A DNA stretch of 35,511 nt from an uncultured bacterium (GTDB lineage Bacteria > DRYD01), in contig CAKZQG010000041.1 in the NCBI GenBank assembly GCA_937139605.1, positions 1-35,511 on the forward strand, in the 5' to 3' direction. The translations under genes were made by a program, and so were the position numbers. Each line of letters starts with the position of its first letter. Positions within the stretch are counted from its first letter, which is position 1. Below the pieces are notes generated by a model. That model was not told where the DNA came from and searched no databases. It was given only the letters and a program-made list of their open reading frames with translations. Shown in pieces: positions 7,490-16,387 of the stretch.

Positions 7490-10400
7490 ATGATAAATAA
7501 AGTAGTAAATAAAGTAAGTAGTGAATTTTATAGTGAGAAATTCTATAATTTAATCCAAGAAATAAAGGATGTTTTTCAAGCAGATGAAGTTTATATTCTG
7601 GAATTTGATGATTTCAGTATTACCTGTGTTATCCATTTAGGATTAGATTCTAATTGTGTTAGTTATCATAAATATATTTCAGATAGCATAGAGAGAGTAG
7701 CTTTTGAAGAAAATATCCCAATAGTTATTTGGGATTCTACTAAGGATCCTAGAATCTTATCTACCCCGTTTTCTATGGAATATTATACTCTATTAGCTAT
7801 GCCTATTTCTTTTAAAGACAAAACCTTAGGTACTATTACTATTAAAAGAAAAAAAGAAATAAATAACAATGATATTAATTTGTTAAAAAAATATATAGAT
7901 AAATTGGTGTTATTATTAAATGAATTTGATGATAAAGATCAAACAAAGAATATTTATAATATAATTTCTCAGTTTTTTATTAATTTTAAAGAGTACAGTA
8001 ATTATGATATTGTTAATTTTATAGAATTAATAAAAGAAGTATTTGCTAAAAATGGGTATGAATTAACAGATTTATCTATTTTATCTCAAAGCGGAAAATA
8101 TTATGGGAATTTACCTTGTTATATAGATAATTGGAATAATTTAAGTAAAGTTTGCCCAGCCTTTTATAAGGATTCTCCTTATAGTAGTACTTTGTGTAAG
8201 CACGCTAAAATTAGAAACTACTACTGTAAATTAATGAAACTTAAAAAAAATAATATCATTTTCTCCTTTGTAGATTATAATAATAAGTATAATAATATTT
8301 CATTTTTATTAGAAAGAATATTAGAGCTTTACGAACTCTATAAAAATCAATTATCTTTTGTAATTTATTCCAAATTCTTTGAAATTATATCTAATCTACT
8401 AAATAAAGAATATATTACTTTAGATAATGTATTTAATAATTTTGCGGAATTATTTTTTGAATTGTATAATTCTTCTGCTATTGTTTTTAAAACTATAGAT
8501 CTTGATAAAAATGAAATTCTTTCTGAGTATGTTATTATTAATCCGAACTTTTCTATCTATTCTAATTTGATACATAATTTCCAAAATTTATCTAAAGAAT
8601 ACTTTTATAATAAAAATCTTAAATTAGATAAAAATTGGTTTAATAGTTTTAGTAGTACTTTTTCAATTACTTTTAAAAATAAAAATTTTCTTTATTTATT
8701 AGACGTAATTTTTATAAATAGAAATGTTAAGATAATAATAGAGGAGATTTTTAAACTAAAACACGTCTTAGCATCTATTATATTTATTGTGGATTATCTT
8801 AATTCTATCTATACTGAAATTAATAACCTAAAATTGGAAACAAAAAATTTGTACTTAACTAAAAAGAAATTAGAAGATAATCTAAGGAATTATGAAAACA
8901 AAATAATGGATTTAGAATTGAAGATTGTTTTTGAATTATTTGTTGAAAAAGTTTTAAAGGATATTGATGAATGTAATAATTATAACGAATTAGAGCAAAA
9001 ATTAGTAAAGATTTTAGAAGAATTAGATAATATAACAGATTTTAAAATAAATTCTGCTTTGATTATTATCTGGAATAAAGTACTTCAAAGACTAGATAAA
9101 TTAATTACTTTTAATATATCTGAGCATTCTAAAAGTCATATCACTGAAATAATTGATAAAATCTCAGATAGCGATAACTTTATAAAATATTTTGAAATCT
9201 TTAGTGAATTTAAATTAATAAAATCTAACTCAAATGAATTTTATTTTATAAAAGACTTAGTTAAAGGTAGAGTTAATACTATTATTAATATTCCTATTTA
9301 TTTTAATAACGAAGTATTAGGTACTATTTTAATAAATTCTATTAACAAAATAGAAGAACTCAATAGTAGCGAACTAAATATTTTAAAAATATTAGCAAGT
9401 GAAATAGCCAAATTCATTTACCGATTTAAAAATGAGAAATCCTTAGTTAAATTTAGAAATGTCCAAGGAGTTATTATTGAGTTATTTAATTATATCTCTA
9501 AATTCGAAAAGAAATTAAATATATTTGAAGATATTTATTCATTCTTAGATTTAATTTTTAAGAATACTGGATTTAGATATAGTTTTATTTATTATAGTTA
9601 TAAACGTGATAATTCTAATGTATATTTTAAATTGAATCAAAATTTACTAGAAAATTCTTCTGTTTTTAACTTAATTGATAATTTCTCTTTATCTCTTAGA
9701 GATTTAGAAAAATTAGCTGATAAAAGTAATATTATAATCCAAAGGAAAGATATCCATAAATTATCTGATGATTCTTTATCTTTATTTATAAAGAAAATAT
9801 TTTATGATAACCACGAAATCCAAAATATCCTTATTCTTCCTATAAGTAGCTATGCACTCTTTAATAGCCATTATGAATATAAATATGTTTTTATTGTATT
9901 CTTATCTAAAGATATAACAATCTTAGATACTGATATCTTACATTTTGTTTACAGAATACCATCTATAATTTATAATAATACTTTTTTAAGATATATTAAT
10001 GTTAGAGATAAAGAGATTCTTCAGGAAATGTTTGAAATAATGAAAGAAGGAATTATAGCATTTGATTTAGAAAAAAATATCATTTTAATTAATAAAAGCG
10101 CTCTTGAAATATTAGGATTTAATATAAATGATTATACTCAAATAAACTATAAATACAAAATTGATGATTTAATTTTAGACAGAAATTCTGCTCTTTATTT
10201 CGATTTAAATCAAATAGATAAAATACTCTATAATTACCTTAATCCTAATAATAAAAATTTATCTGATAACATAATAAATAAGGAAACTTCCTATGAGATA
10301 GGTAATAATTTTAAATATCTTGAATATTTTATTTCTTACATAACTATAGAAGAAAGCGATATTATAGGATACCTTTTAGTTATTAGAGATATAACTGAAA

Positions 10401-11092
10401 AAAAAGAAATAGAAAAAGAAAAAGACGATTTTATTGCATCTATTTCTCATGATATTAAAACACCCTTAACTACTATGAAAGGATATATAACTGCTTTGCT
10501 TAGATATTCTGATAAAATAGCTGATGAGCAACGTGATTCTTATCTTAGAGTTATTAATTCTGAAATAGATAGAATTAATAGGATGCTTAATAACTTAATG
10601 GATCTAAGAAGATTAGAAGGTAATGTTCTTAAAGTTAATCTATCTAAATTTGATTTAATTAAAGTTATTAAAAAAGTAGTTAATATTTTTGAACTAAGTT
10701 ATGTTAGGTATGAATTTGAATTAATTTCTGATGAAGAAAGTGTCATAGTTAATGCTGATAAAGATAAAATTGAACAAGTTTTACATAATCTATTATCAAA
10801 CGCTGTAAAGTATTCCCCTACTGGTGGAAAAATTACCATTTCTGTTAAAAAAACTAAAAAGGAAGTTATTGTGGGGATTTCTGACCAAGGGATGGGGATC
10901 CCTGAAGAAGAAATTTCCAAAATCTTTGATAAATATTATAGAACTACTGAGGCTACTAAACATAAAAAAATATCCGGTAAAGGCTTAGGACTATATATAA
11001 CAAAAAAATTAATAGAATTACATAATGGAAAAATCTGGGTCGAAAGTGAATTAAATAAAGGATCTACCTTCTTCTTCTCTTTGAAACTATGA
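7490..11092 (+). CDS. Large cytosolic multi-GAF/PAS sensor histidine kinase
   Basis: A 1200-residue sensor with no transmembrane segment. Order by eye: a GAF domain around residues 20-145; a Cys-containing module around 195-260 (Cys210, Cys222, Cys236, Cys246); a long poorly conserved region with a coiled coil at about 440-485; a second GAF near 490-665 (NIPIYFNNEVLGTILI from about 598); a third GAF-like region near 690-840; and a PAS domain from about 850 (EGIIAFDLEKNIILIN). The kinase core follows: DFIASISHDIKTPLT with phospho-acceptor His987, N box NLLSNAVKYSP near 1100, G1 DQGMGIP, then GKGLGLYITKKL. A separate response regulator is expected, but none is adjacent. The gene starts 35 bases after gyrB without a clear ribosome site, and its stop overlaps nadE by four bases. 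The signal is unknown; multiple GAF domains suggest a small molecule or redox cue. Confidence 0.9.
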   Translation: MINKVVNKVSSEFYSEKFYNLIQEIKDVFQADEVYILEFDDFSITCVIHLGLDSNCVSYHKYISDSIERVAFEENIPIVIWDSTKDPRILSTPFSMEYYTLLAMPISFKDKTLGTITIKRKKEINNNDINLLKKYIDKLVLLLNEFDDKDQTKNIYNIISQFFINFKEYSNYDIVNFIELIKEVFAKNGYELTDLSILSQSGKYYGNLPCYIDNWNNLSKVCPAFYKDSPYSSTLCKHAKIRNYYCKLMKLKKNNIIFSFVDYNNKYNNISFLLERILELYELYKNQLSFVIYSKFFEIISNLLNKEYITLDNVFNNFAELFFELYNSSAIVFKTIDLDKNEILSEYVIINPNFSIYSNLIHNFQNLSKEYFYNKNLKLDKNWFNSFSSTFSITFKNKNFLYLLDVIFINRNVKIIIEEIFKLKHVLASIIFIVDYLNSIYTEINNLKLETKNLYLTKKKLEDNLRNYENKIMDLELKIVFELFVEKVLKDIDECNNYNELEQKLVKILEELDNITDFKINSALIIIWNKVLQRLDKLITFNISEHSKSHITEIIDKISDSDNFIKYFEIFSEFKLIKSNSNEFYFIKDLVKGRVNTIINIPIYFNNEVLGTILINSINKIEELNSSELNILKILASEIAKFIYRFKNEKSLVKFRNVQGVIIELFNYISKFEKKLNIFEDIYSFLDLIFKNTGFRYSFIYYSYKRDNSNVYFKLNQNLLENSSVFNLIDNFSLSLRDLEKLADKSNIIIQRKDIHKLSDDSLSLFIKKIFYDNHEIQNILILPISSYALFNSHYEYKYVFIVFLSKDITILDTDILHFVYRIPSIIYNNTFLRYINVRDKEILQEMFEIMKEGIIAFDLEKNIILINKSALEILGFNINDYTQINYKYKIDDLILDRNSALYFDLNQIDKILYNYLNPNNKNLSDNIINKETSYEIGNNFKYLEYFISYITIEESDIIGYLLVIRDITEKKEIEKEKDDFIASISHDIKTPLTTMKGYITALLRYSDKIADEQRDSYLRVINSEIDRINRMLNNLMDLRRLEGNVLKVNLSKFDLIKVIKKVVNIFELSYVRYEFELISDEESVIVNADKDKIEQVLHNLLSNAVKYSPTGGKITISVKKTKKEVIVGISDQGMGIPEEEISKIFDKYYRTTEATKHKKISGKGLGLYITKKLIELHNGKIWVESELNKGSTFFFSLKL

Positions 11093-12975
11093 TTATTTCT
11101 TTATCCCAACTAAAATTCTCTAACGCTAATATTAATCATAATTTTAATAAAATTATTCAAAATCTCGAAAAATTTTATCAATCTGATATTATAATTTTTC
11201 CTGAGCTATTTTTGATAGGGTATTTACCAGCTGACTTGTTATTCCAATATAAACACACCGTTAATTTGAAAATAAATGAACTAAAAAGTATCATAAAGAA
11301 AAAAAAACTAACTGACAAAATCTTTATCCTTGGAGCACCATTATATAAAGATAATAAAATCTATAACTCCGCTTTCATTTTCTTTAATAACAAAATTTAT
11401 AATTATAACAAGATTTTTTTACCTAATTATGGAGTATTTGATGAAAAAAGATATTTTCATCAAGGTGATAATTTTATTATTATTAAAGTTTGTAATCAAA
11501 AAAGACTAAATAAATTTAAACTAAAAGATTTTAATATAGCTGTTTTAATATGTGAAGATATTTGGGATGATTTTTCTCCCGTATATTTTCTTAAATATAA
11601 ATATAATATTTTAGTTTTTATAGTTATAAACGCTTCGCCTTTTGAAATTGATAAACAAAGTAAAAGATTAAATATCCTTAAAACTAAAGCTAACCAAACT
11701 AATTCGTTTTTTATTTATGTAAATAATTTAGGTCTATTTGATGATGTGATATTTGATGGGAACTCCCTTGTTATTGATAATAAAGGAAATATAATAAATA
11801 ATTTAACCCCCTTTAAAGAAGAAATCTTTCATTTTGATTTATCTTATTACCTTATTAATTCAAACCATAATTATTATAACAGTAAGTTTAGCCAATCTGA
11901 TCTGAAAAAAATCTTTAAAAATAAAACCAAAGATTACTTAAATTTTTATAAAAATTTTACTACAAAATTTGTTGATTTTGAAATTAAAATAGATTCTAAT
12001 GAATTAAAAATTAAAATAAACAACGCCTACAGCATAAATAATAGAATAAAAGATAGTCCTAATGATGATAATTATTTTAATAGTAATCATTTAGAAGATC
12101 AAAAATATGAAATCATATATAATGCATTAGTTTTTTCAATAAGAGAGTATTTTAGAAATAGTGGTTTTAATAAGGCAGTTATAGGCCTTAGTGGGGGAAT
12201 CGATTCTGCTGTTTGTCTAGTTTTAGCTAAAAAAGCTGTTGATAATGTAATCCCTATTATAATGCCTACTAAATTTAATAAGCAATCATCTATAGATGAT
12301 GCTATTAAGCTTTGTAATAACTTAAATATAAATTACTTTATAATTAATATTAACGATTTTTATTTTAATTTAAGAAATATTTTATTAAAAGGCTTTAATT
12401 TTAGTGATGATTTTGATTTAGCTGATGAAAATTTACAAGCAAGAATTAGAGCTATCATTTTAATGTATTATGCTAATAAAAATAATGCTTTGGTTGTTGC
12501 TACTTCTAATAAAAGTGAAGTTAGTATGGGATATTTTACATTATATGGAGATTCTATTGGTTCTATTGCTCCTTTGAAAGATTTATATAAATTCCAAGTA
12601 TATGGATTAGCTAATTATATTAATAAAAAATATGATAATGTTATCCCTATTGAAATAATCCAAAAAGAACCATCAGCTGAATTACGAGAAAACCAAAAAG
12701 ATGAAGATGATATCCCTAAGTATTATGTCCTTGATAAAGTCCTATACTATCACTTGGAAAAAAAATTGGATTATAATCAAATTAAAAATATCTTAAAAAA
12801 TCAAAATATAGATTTAACAAAAGATTTATATTTAAATATAATGAATAGAATTTATAAAAACGAGTATAAAAGGTATCAAACGCCGTTAGGTTTTAAAATC
12901 TCTGAGCTTTCATTTACCAAAGAACGAAGAGTTCCTATCCTTAATTCTTTTACTAACGATTTATTAGTCAATTGA
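11089..12975 (+). CDS. nadE: Glutamine-dependent NAD+ synthetase
   Basis: The enzyme converts deamido-NAD+ to NAD+ using ATP and ammonia released from glutamine, the last step of NAD biosynthesis. The N-terminal half is a nitrilase-type glutaminase with the Glu-Lys-Cys triad visible: Glu39 (IIIFPELFL), Lys108 (YNKIFLPNYGVFDEKRYF) and Cys155 (AVLICEDIWD). The C-terminal half is the synthetase: the pyrophosphate-binding GLSGGIDSAV at 366-375, DENLQARIRAIILM, ATSNKSEVSMGY, and KEPSAELRENQKDEDDIP. At 628 residues it fits the two-domain class. The ATG overlaps the kinase stop (ATGA, 11089-11092), so the pair is translationally coupled. It converges on the minus-strand methyltransferase gene, with only 24 bases between their ends. 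Confidence 0.96.
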   Translation: MIISLSQLKFSNANINHNFNKIIQNLEKFYQSDIIIFPELFLIGYLPADLLFQYKHTVNLKINELKSIIKKKKLTDKIFILGAPLYKDNKIYNSAFIFFNNKIYNYNKIFLPNYGVFDEKRYFHQGDNFIIIKVCNQKRLNKFKLKDFNIAVLICEDIWDDFSPVYFLKYKYNILVFIVINASPFEIDKQSKRLNILKTKANQTNSFFIYVNNLGLFDDVIFDGNSLVIDNKGNIINNLTPFKEEIFHFDLSYYLINSNHNYYNSKFSQSDLKKIFKNKTKDYLNFYKNFTTKFVDFEIKIDSNELKIKINNAYSINNRIKDSPNDDNYFNSNHLEDQKYEIIYNALVFSIREYFRNSGFNKAVIGLSGGIDSAVCLVLAKKAVDNVIPIIMPTKFNKQSSIDDAIKLCNNLNINYFIININDFYFNLRNILLKGFNFSDDFDLADENLQARIRAIILMYYANKNNALVVATSNKSEVSMGYFTLYGDSIGSIAPLKDLYKFQVYGLANYINKKYDNVIPIEIIQKEPSAELRENQKDEDDIPKYYVLDKVLYYHLEKKLDYNQIKNILKNQNIDLTKDLYLNIMNRIYKNEYKRYQTPLGFKISELSFTKERRVPILNSFTNDLLVN

Positions 12976-12999
12976 TTTATTAATTATTTGATTTATTAG

Positions 13000-14196
13000 T
13001 TATTTAAAAATTTGGAATGCAAAGAATTTTAAGTATTTAGTTTCTTCCATAGCAAAATTTATTGGATGATCAAAAGATTGCTGACCTTTGTATATTAGTT
13101 TCCCTTTTATGTTTAGTTTTTCAAATAATTGTAAGAATATCTCATAGAAATTGTTTTCTTTTATTTTTTGGGAACATGAAGAAGTTAATAAATAACCCCC
13201 ATTTTTTACTAATTTTAATCCATGCAAATTAACATCTTTATATGCTTTTATTGCGTTATCTATTTTATCTTTAGTCTTTGTAAAAGATGGCGGATCTATT
13301 ATAACTATATCAAATTCTTTATTTAAATTAGTAAATTCTCTTAACTTAGAAAAAGCATTATCTTTATGAAAAATGAATTTATTCTCAAAATTATTTAATT
13401 TCGATTGTAGTTGAATAATATTTTTAGCGAATTCTGATTCATCTACAAACTCTACAAACTTTGCTTTATATTTTAATGCATACATCCCAAAAGCCCCAGT
13501 ATAACTAAAACAATCTAATACAGTTTTGTCTTTAGAAATATTCTTTAAAAATCTTCTATTTAAATATTGATCATAATAAAAACCAGTTTTTTGCCCATTT
13601 AATGGATCTATTAAAAATATTATTTCATCTATTAAAACTTTAAAAGGTAAATCTATTTTGGAATATATAAAACCCCTTGTTAAATCTAAACCTTCTAATT
13701 TCCTTAAATTACTATCTCCTCTTTCTATTATTACATTAACATTCAATTCATTTATTAAAACTTTTATTATTTCATTTTTTAATGTGTTAATACCTTTAGT
13801 TAAGAACATACAAACTGCTATTAATTTATTATGTTCTAAATCTTGAAAAAGATCTATTATTAATCCTGGTAAAAAATCTCCTTCTGAATAAACTAATCTA
13901 AAATTATTATTACTAAAAAATAATCTCTTTTGATTATATAATTCTATTAATTTGTTTTTAAAGAAGTTGTAATCTATGTTAGTATCTTCAAATGATAGAA
14001 TTCTTAATTTAATTTTTGATTTGGAGTTGAAATAGGCTTTAGCTGCGAACTGATTATCTAAATAAAGGCTAACAATGTCTCCATCTTGGATAGTAGGGTC
14101 TATTGATTTGATATCTTCTGAAAAAGCCCATAAATACCCTATCTTTAATTTTTGATAAAACTTTGGTTTTATTTTTATCTTTTTTGTATTTATCAT
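13000..14196 (-). CDS. rlmI: RlmI-like 23S rRNA (cytosine-C5) methyltransferase
   Basis: A class I SAM methyltransferase of the PUA-containing RlmI/YccW family, expected to methylate a cytosine of 23S rRNA (position 1962 in E. coli). Residues 1-70 form the PUA region (LWAFSEDI, DGDIVSLY). An RlmI-type EEHD-like middle follows, with the family signature DPLNGQKTGFYYDQ at 197-210. The Rossmann core has VLDCFSYTGAFGMYAL from 226, DPPSFTKTK at 301-309 and TSSCSQ from 338, where Cys341 is the likely catalytic nucleophile. Length 398 fits the family. AAAGGAT precedes the ATG, and the fluoride-channel stop lies four bases upstream, so it is the last gene of a minus-strand group. Confidence 0.88.
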   Translation of the reverse strand: MINTKKIKIKPKFYQKLKIGYLWAFSEDIKSIDPTIQDGDIVSLYLDNQFAAKAYFNSKSKIKLRILSFEDTNIDYNFFKNKLIELYNQKRLFFSNNNFRLVYSEGDFLPGLIIDLFQDLEHNKLIAVCMFLTKGINTLKNEIIKVLINELNVNVIIERGDSNLRKLEGLDLTRGFIYSKIDLPFKVLIDEIIFLIDPLNGQKTGFYYDQYLNRRFLKNISKDKTVLDCFSYTGAFGMYALKYKAKFVEFVDESEFAKNIIQLQSKLNNFENKFIFHKDNAFSKLREFTNLNKEFDIVIIDPPSFTKTKDKIDNAIKAYKDVNLHGLKLVKNGGYLLTSSCSQKIKENNFYEIFLQLFEKLNIKGKLIYKGQQSFDHPINFAMEETKYLKFFAFQIFK

Positions 14197-14200
14197 ATTA

Positions 14201-14584
14201 TTATCCTTTTATTTTTTTAGCTAATAAATACCCAATAAACGTTGATATTAAACATAAAGAAATATTTAAAAATACATTTATTCCAGCTTTAAAATATTGT
14301 TTTTTTATAATAAAAACAAGTGTTTCATAGCTAAGAGAAGACATTGTAGTAAAACTTCCAGAAAATCCTATTGCAATAAAAATTTTTCTTAAAGATGTAG
14401 GTGGTAATTTTTCTAAAATTAATCCCATAAAAAATCCTAATATAAAAGACCCTATAATATTTACTATTAATGTACCAATAGGAAAATAATTTCCAAATAG
14501 TTTAGAAAAATAAATACTTACTAAGTATCTTAATATTGCTCCTAATGCTCCACCAATTGCTAAGATAATATAACTCATTAGCAT
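14201..14584 (-). CDS. crcB: Fluoride-specific ion channel (CrcB/Fluc)
   Basis: A 127-residue, four-helix membrane protein that acts as a dual-topology dimer exporting fluoride. Family motifs are clear: GGALGAILRYLVS near the N-terminus, GTLIVNIIGSFILGFFMG around residues 37-54 with the pore Asn, and GFSGSFTTMSSLSYE around 73-87, corresponding to the central Na+/Phe-box region. Two starts are possible (MLMSY or MSY); AAAGAG lies six bases before the first, which I chose. It sits between the UDP-sugar dehydrogenase (35-base gap) and the rRNA methyltransferase (4-base gap). The short leader leaves no room for a fluoride riboswitch, so expression is likely constitutive with the operon. Confidence 0.93.
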   Translation of the reverse strand: MLMSYIILAIGGALGAILRYLVSIYFSKLFGNYFPIGTLIVNIIGSFILGFFMGLILEKLPPTSLRKIFIAIGFSGSFTTMSSLSYETLVFIIKKQYFKAGINVFLNISLCLISTFIGYLLAKKIKG

Positions 14585-14618
14585 TACATACTCTTTGAAA
14601 TTAAACTACGAGCTTAAA

Positions 14619-15935
14619 CTAGACTTTAAATACATTTGGATAACTTTTTTTTATTAGGTTTCTTGTATCTATTACTAATTTAGAATTTTTTGCAATGAAA
14701 TCTGGATCATATACACTATGATCAGTTATAATCATTACGATATCGTATTTCATTAGATTTTCTTTAGTTAGCTCTATTGATTCTTTTTTAAGATTATATT
14801 TTCTAAATTTAGGGGATTTAGGGATATAAGGATCATTATAATCTACAAAACAATTGTAATCATTTTCTAAGATGTCAATAATTTTTAAGGCAGGGGATTC
14901 TCTTGCATCATCTACATCTTTCTTATACGCTAATCCCAAAATTAAGACTTTAATACCGTATATAGATTTATTAAATCTATTTGAGATATCAATAGTTTTT
15001 TGGATAACATAGTAAGGCATATGGGTATTAATTTCTCCAGCTAACTCTATGAATTTAGTATTAATATCATATTCTTTAGCTTTCCATGTTAAATAAAAAG
15101 GATCAATGGGGATACAATGTCCTCCTAAGCCAGGGCCTGGATAAAATGCTTGGAACCCAAACGGCTTTGTTTTTGCTGCCTCTATTACTTCCCATATATC
15201 TATCCCCATTTTATCAAATACCATTTTTAGTTCATTTACTAACGCTATATTAACTGATCTATAAATATTTTCTAATAGTTTTGCAGCTTCTGCTACTTTC
15301 GGAGAAGATACTTCTACTACTTTATCTACTACTAAACTATATAACTTTGATATTAAATCTAAAGATTCTTTGTTTATTCCACTTACTACTTTCGGAACTT
15401 CTCTAAAACTAAATTTCTTATTACCAGGGTCTTCTCTTTCTGGAGAAAATCCTAAATAAAAATCAACACCAGCTTTTAATCCACTTTCTTCTAAAATATT
15501 TTTTAAATCTACTTCTGTGGTTAATGGATAAGTAGTAGATTCTAAGATTACTATATGGTTTTTTCTTAAATATTTTGAAATTGTTTTTGCAGTATTAAAA
15601 ACATAGGTCATATCTGGGTTCCTATGTTTATCTAATGGAGTAGGCACACAAATTATTATAAAATCCACTTCCTTAAGCAAACTAAAATCATCTGTAGCTC
15701 TAAAATAATTAGATATCTCTTTTATTATTTCATCTTTTATATATTTTATATAACTTTGTTTATTATTTAGTAGTTCTATTTTAGTTTTATCTATATCAAA
15801 ACCAATAACGTTTATATTATTTTTACAAAAATTAATAGCTAAAGGTAATCCTACATACCCTAAGCCTATAATCCCTACTATTATTTCTTTATTTTCTATT
15901 TTTTTTATTAACTCTTTTATATCTTTTTGTTGCAT
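14619..15935 (-). CDS. UDP-N-acetyl-D-glucosamine/mannosamine 6-dehydrogenase (WbpA/WecC family)
   Basis: An NAD-dependent four-electron dehydrogenase that makes a UDP-HexNAc uronic acid for surface polysaccharide. The N-terminal Rossmann motif GIIGLGYVGLPLA starts at residue 21. CVPTPLDKHRNPD follows at about 96-108, ESTTYPLTTE at 132-141 and FSPEREDPGN at 163-172. The central helix EAAKLLENIYRSVNIALVNE follows. The catalytic loop GLGGHCIPIDPFYLTWKAKEY contains the nucleophile Cys274. The C-terminal domain has LILGLAYKKDVDDARESPAL. GHCIPIDPFYL-W fits the UDP-GlcNAc/ManNAc group better than UDP-glucose dehydrogenase, but the substrate is inferred. At 438 residues it is complete. It heads the minus-strand group with crcB and rlmI. 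No glycosyltransferase of the same pathway is beside it. Confidence 0.88.
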   Translation of the reverse strand: MQQKDIKELIKKIENKEIIVGIIGLGYVGLPLAINFCKNNINVIGFDIDKTKIELLNNKQSYIKYIKDEIIKEISNYFRATDDFSLLKEVDFIIICVPTPLDKHRNPDMTYVFNTAKTISKYLRKNHIVILESTTYPLTTEVDLKNILEESGLKAGVDFYLGFSPEREDPGNKKFSFREVPKVVSGINKESLDLISKLYSLVVDKVVEVSSPKVAEAAKLLENIYRSVNIALVNELKMVFDKMGIDIWEVIEAAKTKPFGFQAFYPGPGLGGHCIPIDPFYLTWKAKEYDINTKFIELAGEINTHMPYYVIQKTIDISNRFNKSIYGIKVLILGLAYKKDVDDARESPALKIIDILENDYNCFVDYNDPYIPKSPKFRKYNLKKESIELTKENLMKYDIVMIITDHSVYDPDFIAKNSKLVIDTRNLIKKSYPNVFKV

Positions 15936-16090
15936 ATTTGTTCTCTAATTTACTATCCAGTTTATATAAAACTATTTATTATAACTTTTGAATCTATAAC
16001 TTTTAAATTTATAATGCACATCATAATTGATTATTTCAACTTTTATTTTCCTATCCCTTTCAAAAATACTAAACACAGATATTTTGCTAT

Positions 16091-16120
16091 AAGCTTAATT
16101 ACATTAAGCTTAATTACATT
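16091..16120. repeat. Exact tandem duplication of a 15-bp word
   Basis: AAGCTTAATTACATT occurs twice in direct succession (16091-16105 and 16106-16120) in the 452-base gap 15936-16387, between leuC and the UDP-sugar dehydrogenase. It lies about 155 bases upstream of the dehydrogenase start, on the promoter side. It could be a duplicated regulatory word or simple slippage. The rest of the gap holds no gene I can support. Confidence 0.6.
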
Positions 16121-16286
16121 TTTTCTTTGATTGTTATCCTTATTAGAGTATATATTTTTTCTTAATGATATCAATAAGGGAAGTTCAAGTTCAAAAACTC
16201 TAAGAGCCAAAATAATCTTATTTTCTTATTATTGCTTACAAAAGCGGTATTTTAAAAATTCATCTTACTTTAGTAATGCGTTTTAT

Positions 16287-16331
16287 TTCCACACTTATTA
16301 AATTTTTAACTTGATTTTAACATAAGTGGAA
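16287..16331. other. Imperfect inverted repeat downstream of leuC
   Basis: TTCCACACTTAT (16287-16298) faces ATAAGTGGAA (16322-16331). The arms pair over ten bases with a two-base bulge and a 23-base AT-rich loop. For the minus-strand leuC transcript, which ends at 16388, this lies 57 bases past the stop. It may be a terminator-like or 3'-end hairpin, although no clean T run follows on that strand. It could also belong to the promoter of the UDP-sugar dehydrogenase. Confidence 0.35.
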
Positions 16332-16387
16332 TTAATTAAGCAATTTCCTATTCTTATTTTTTTATGGTAGTTTTTTTATATATTTTT

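Noticed and set aside
14585-14618. Fluoride riboswitch before crcB
   Set aside because: The gap to the upstream gene is only 34 bases, too short for the riboswitch and without its motifs.
15927-16130. 67-residue plus-strand open frame over the UDP-sugar dehydrogenase promoter
   Set aside because: No ribosome site, unconvincing composition, and it overlaps the start of a real gene and the 15-bp tandem duplication.
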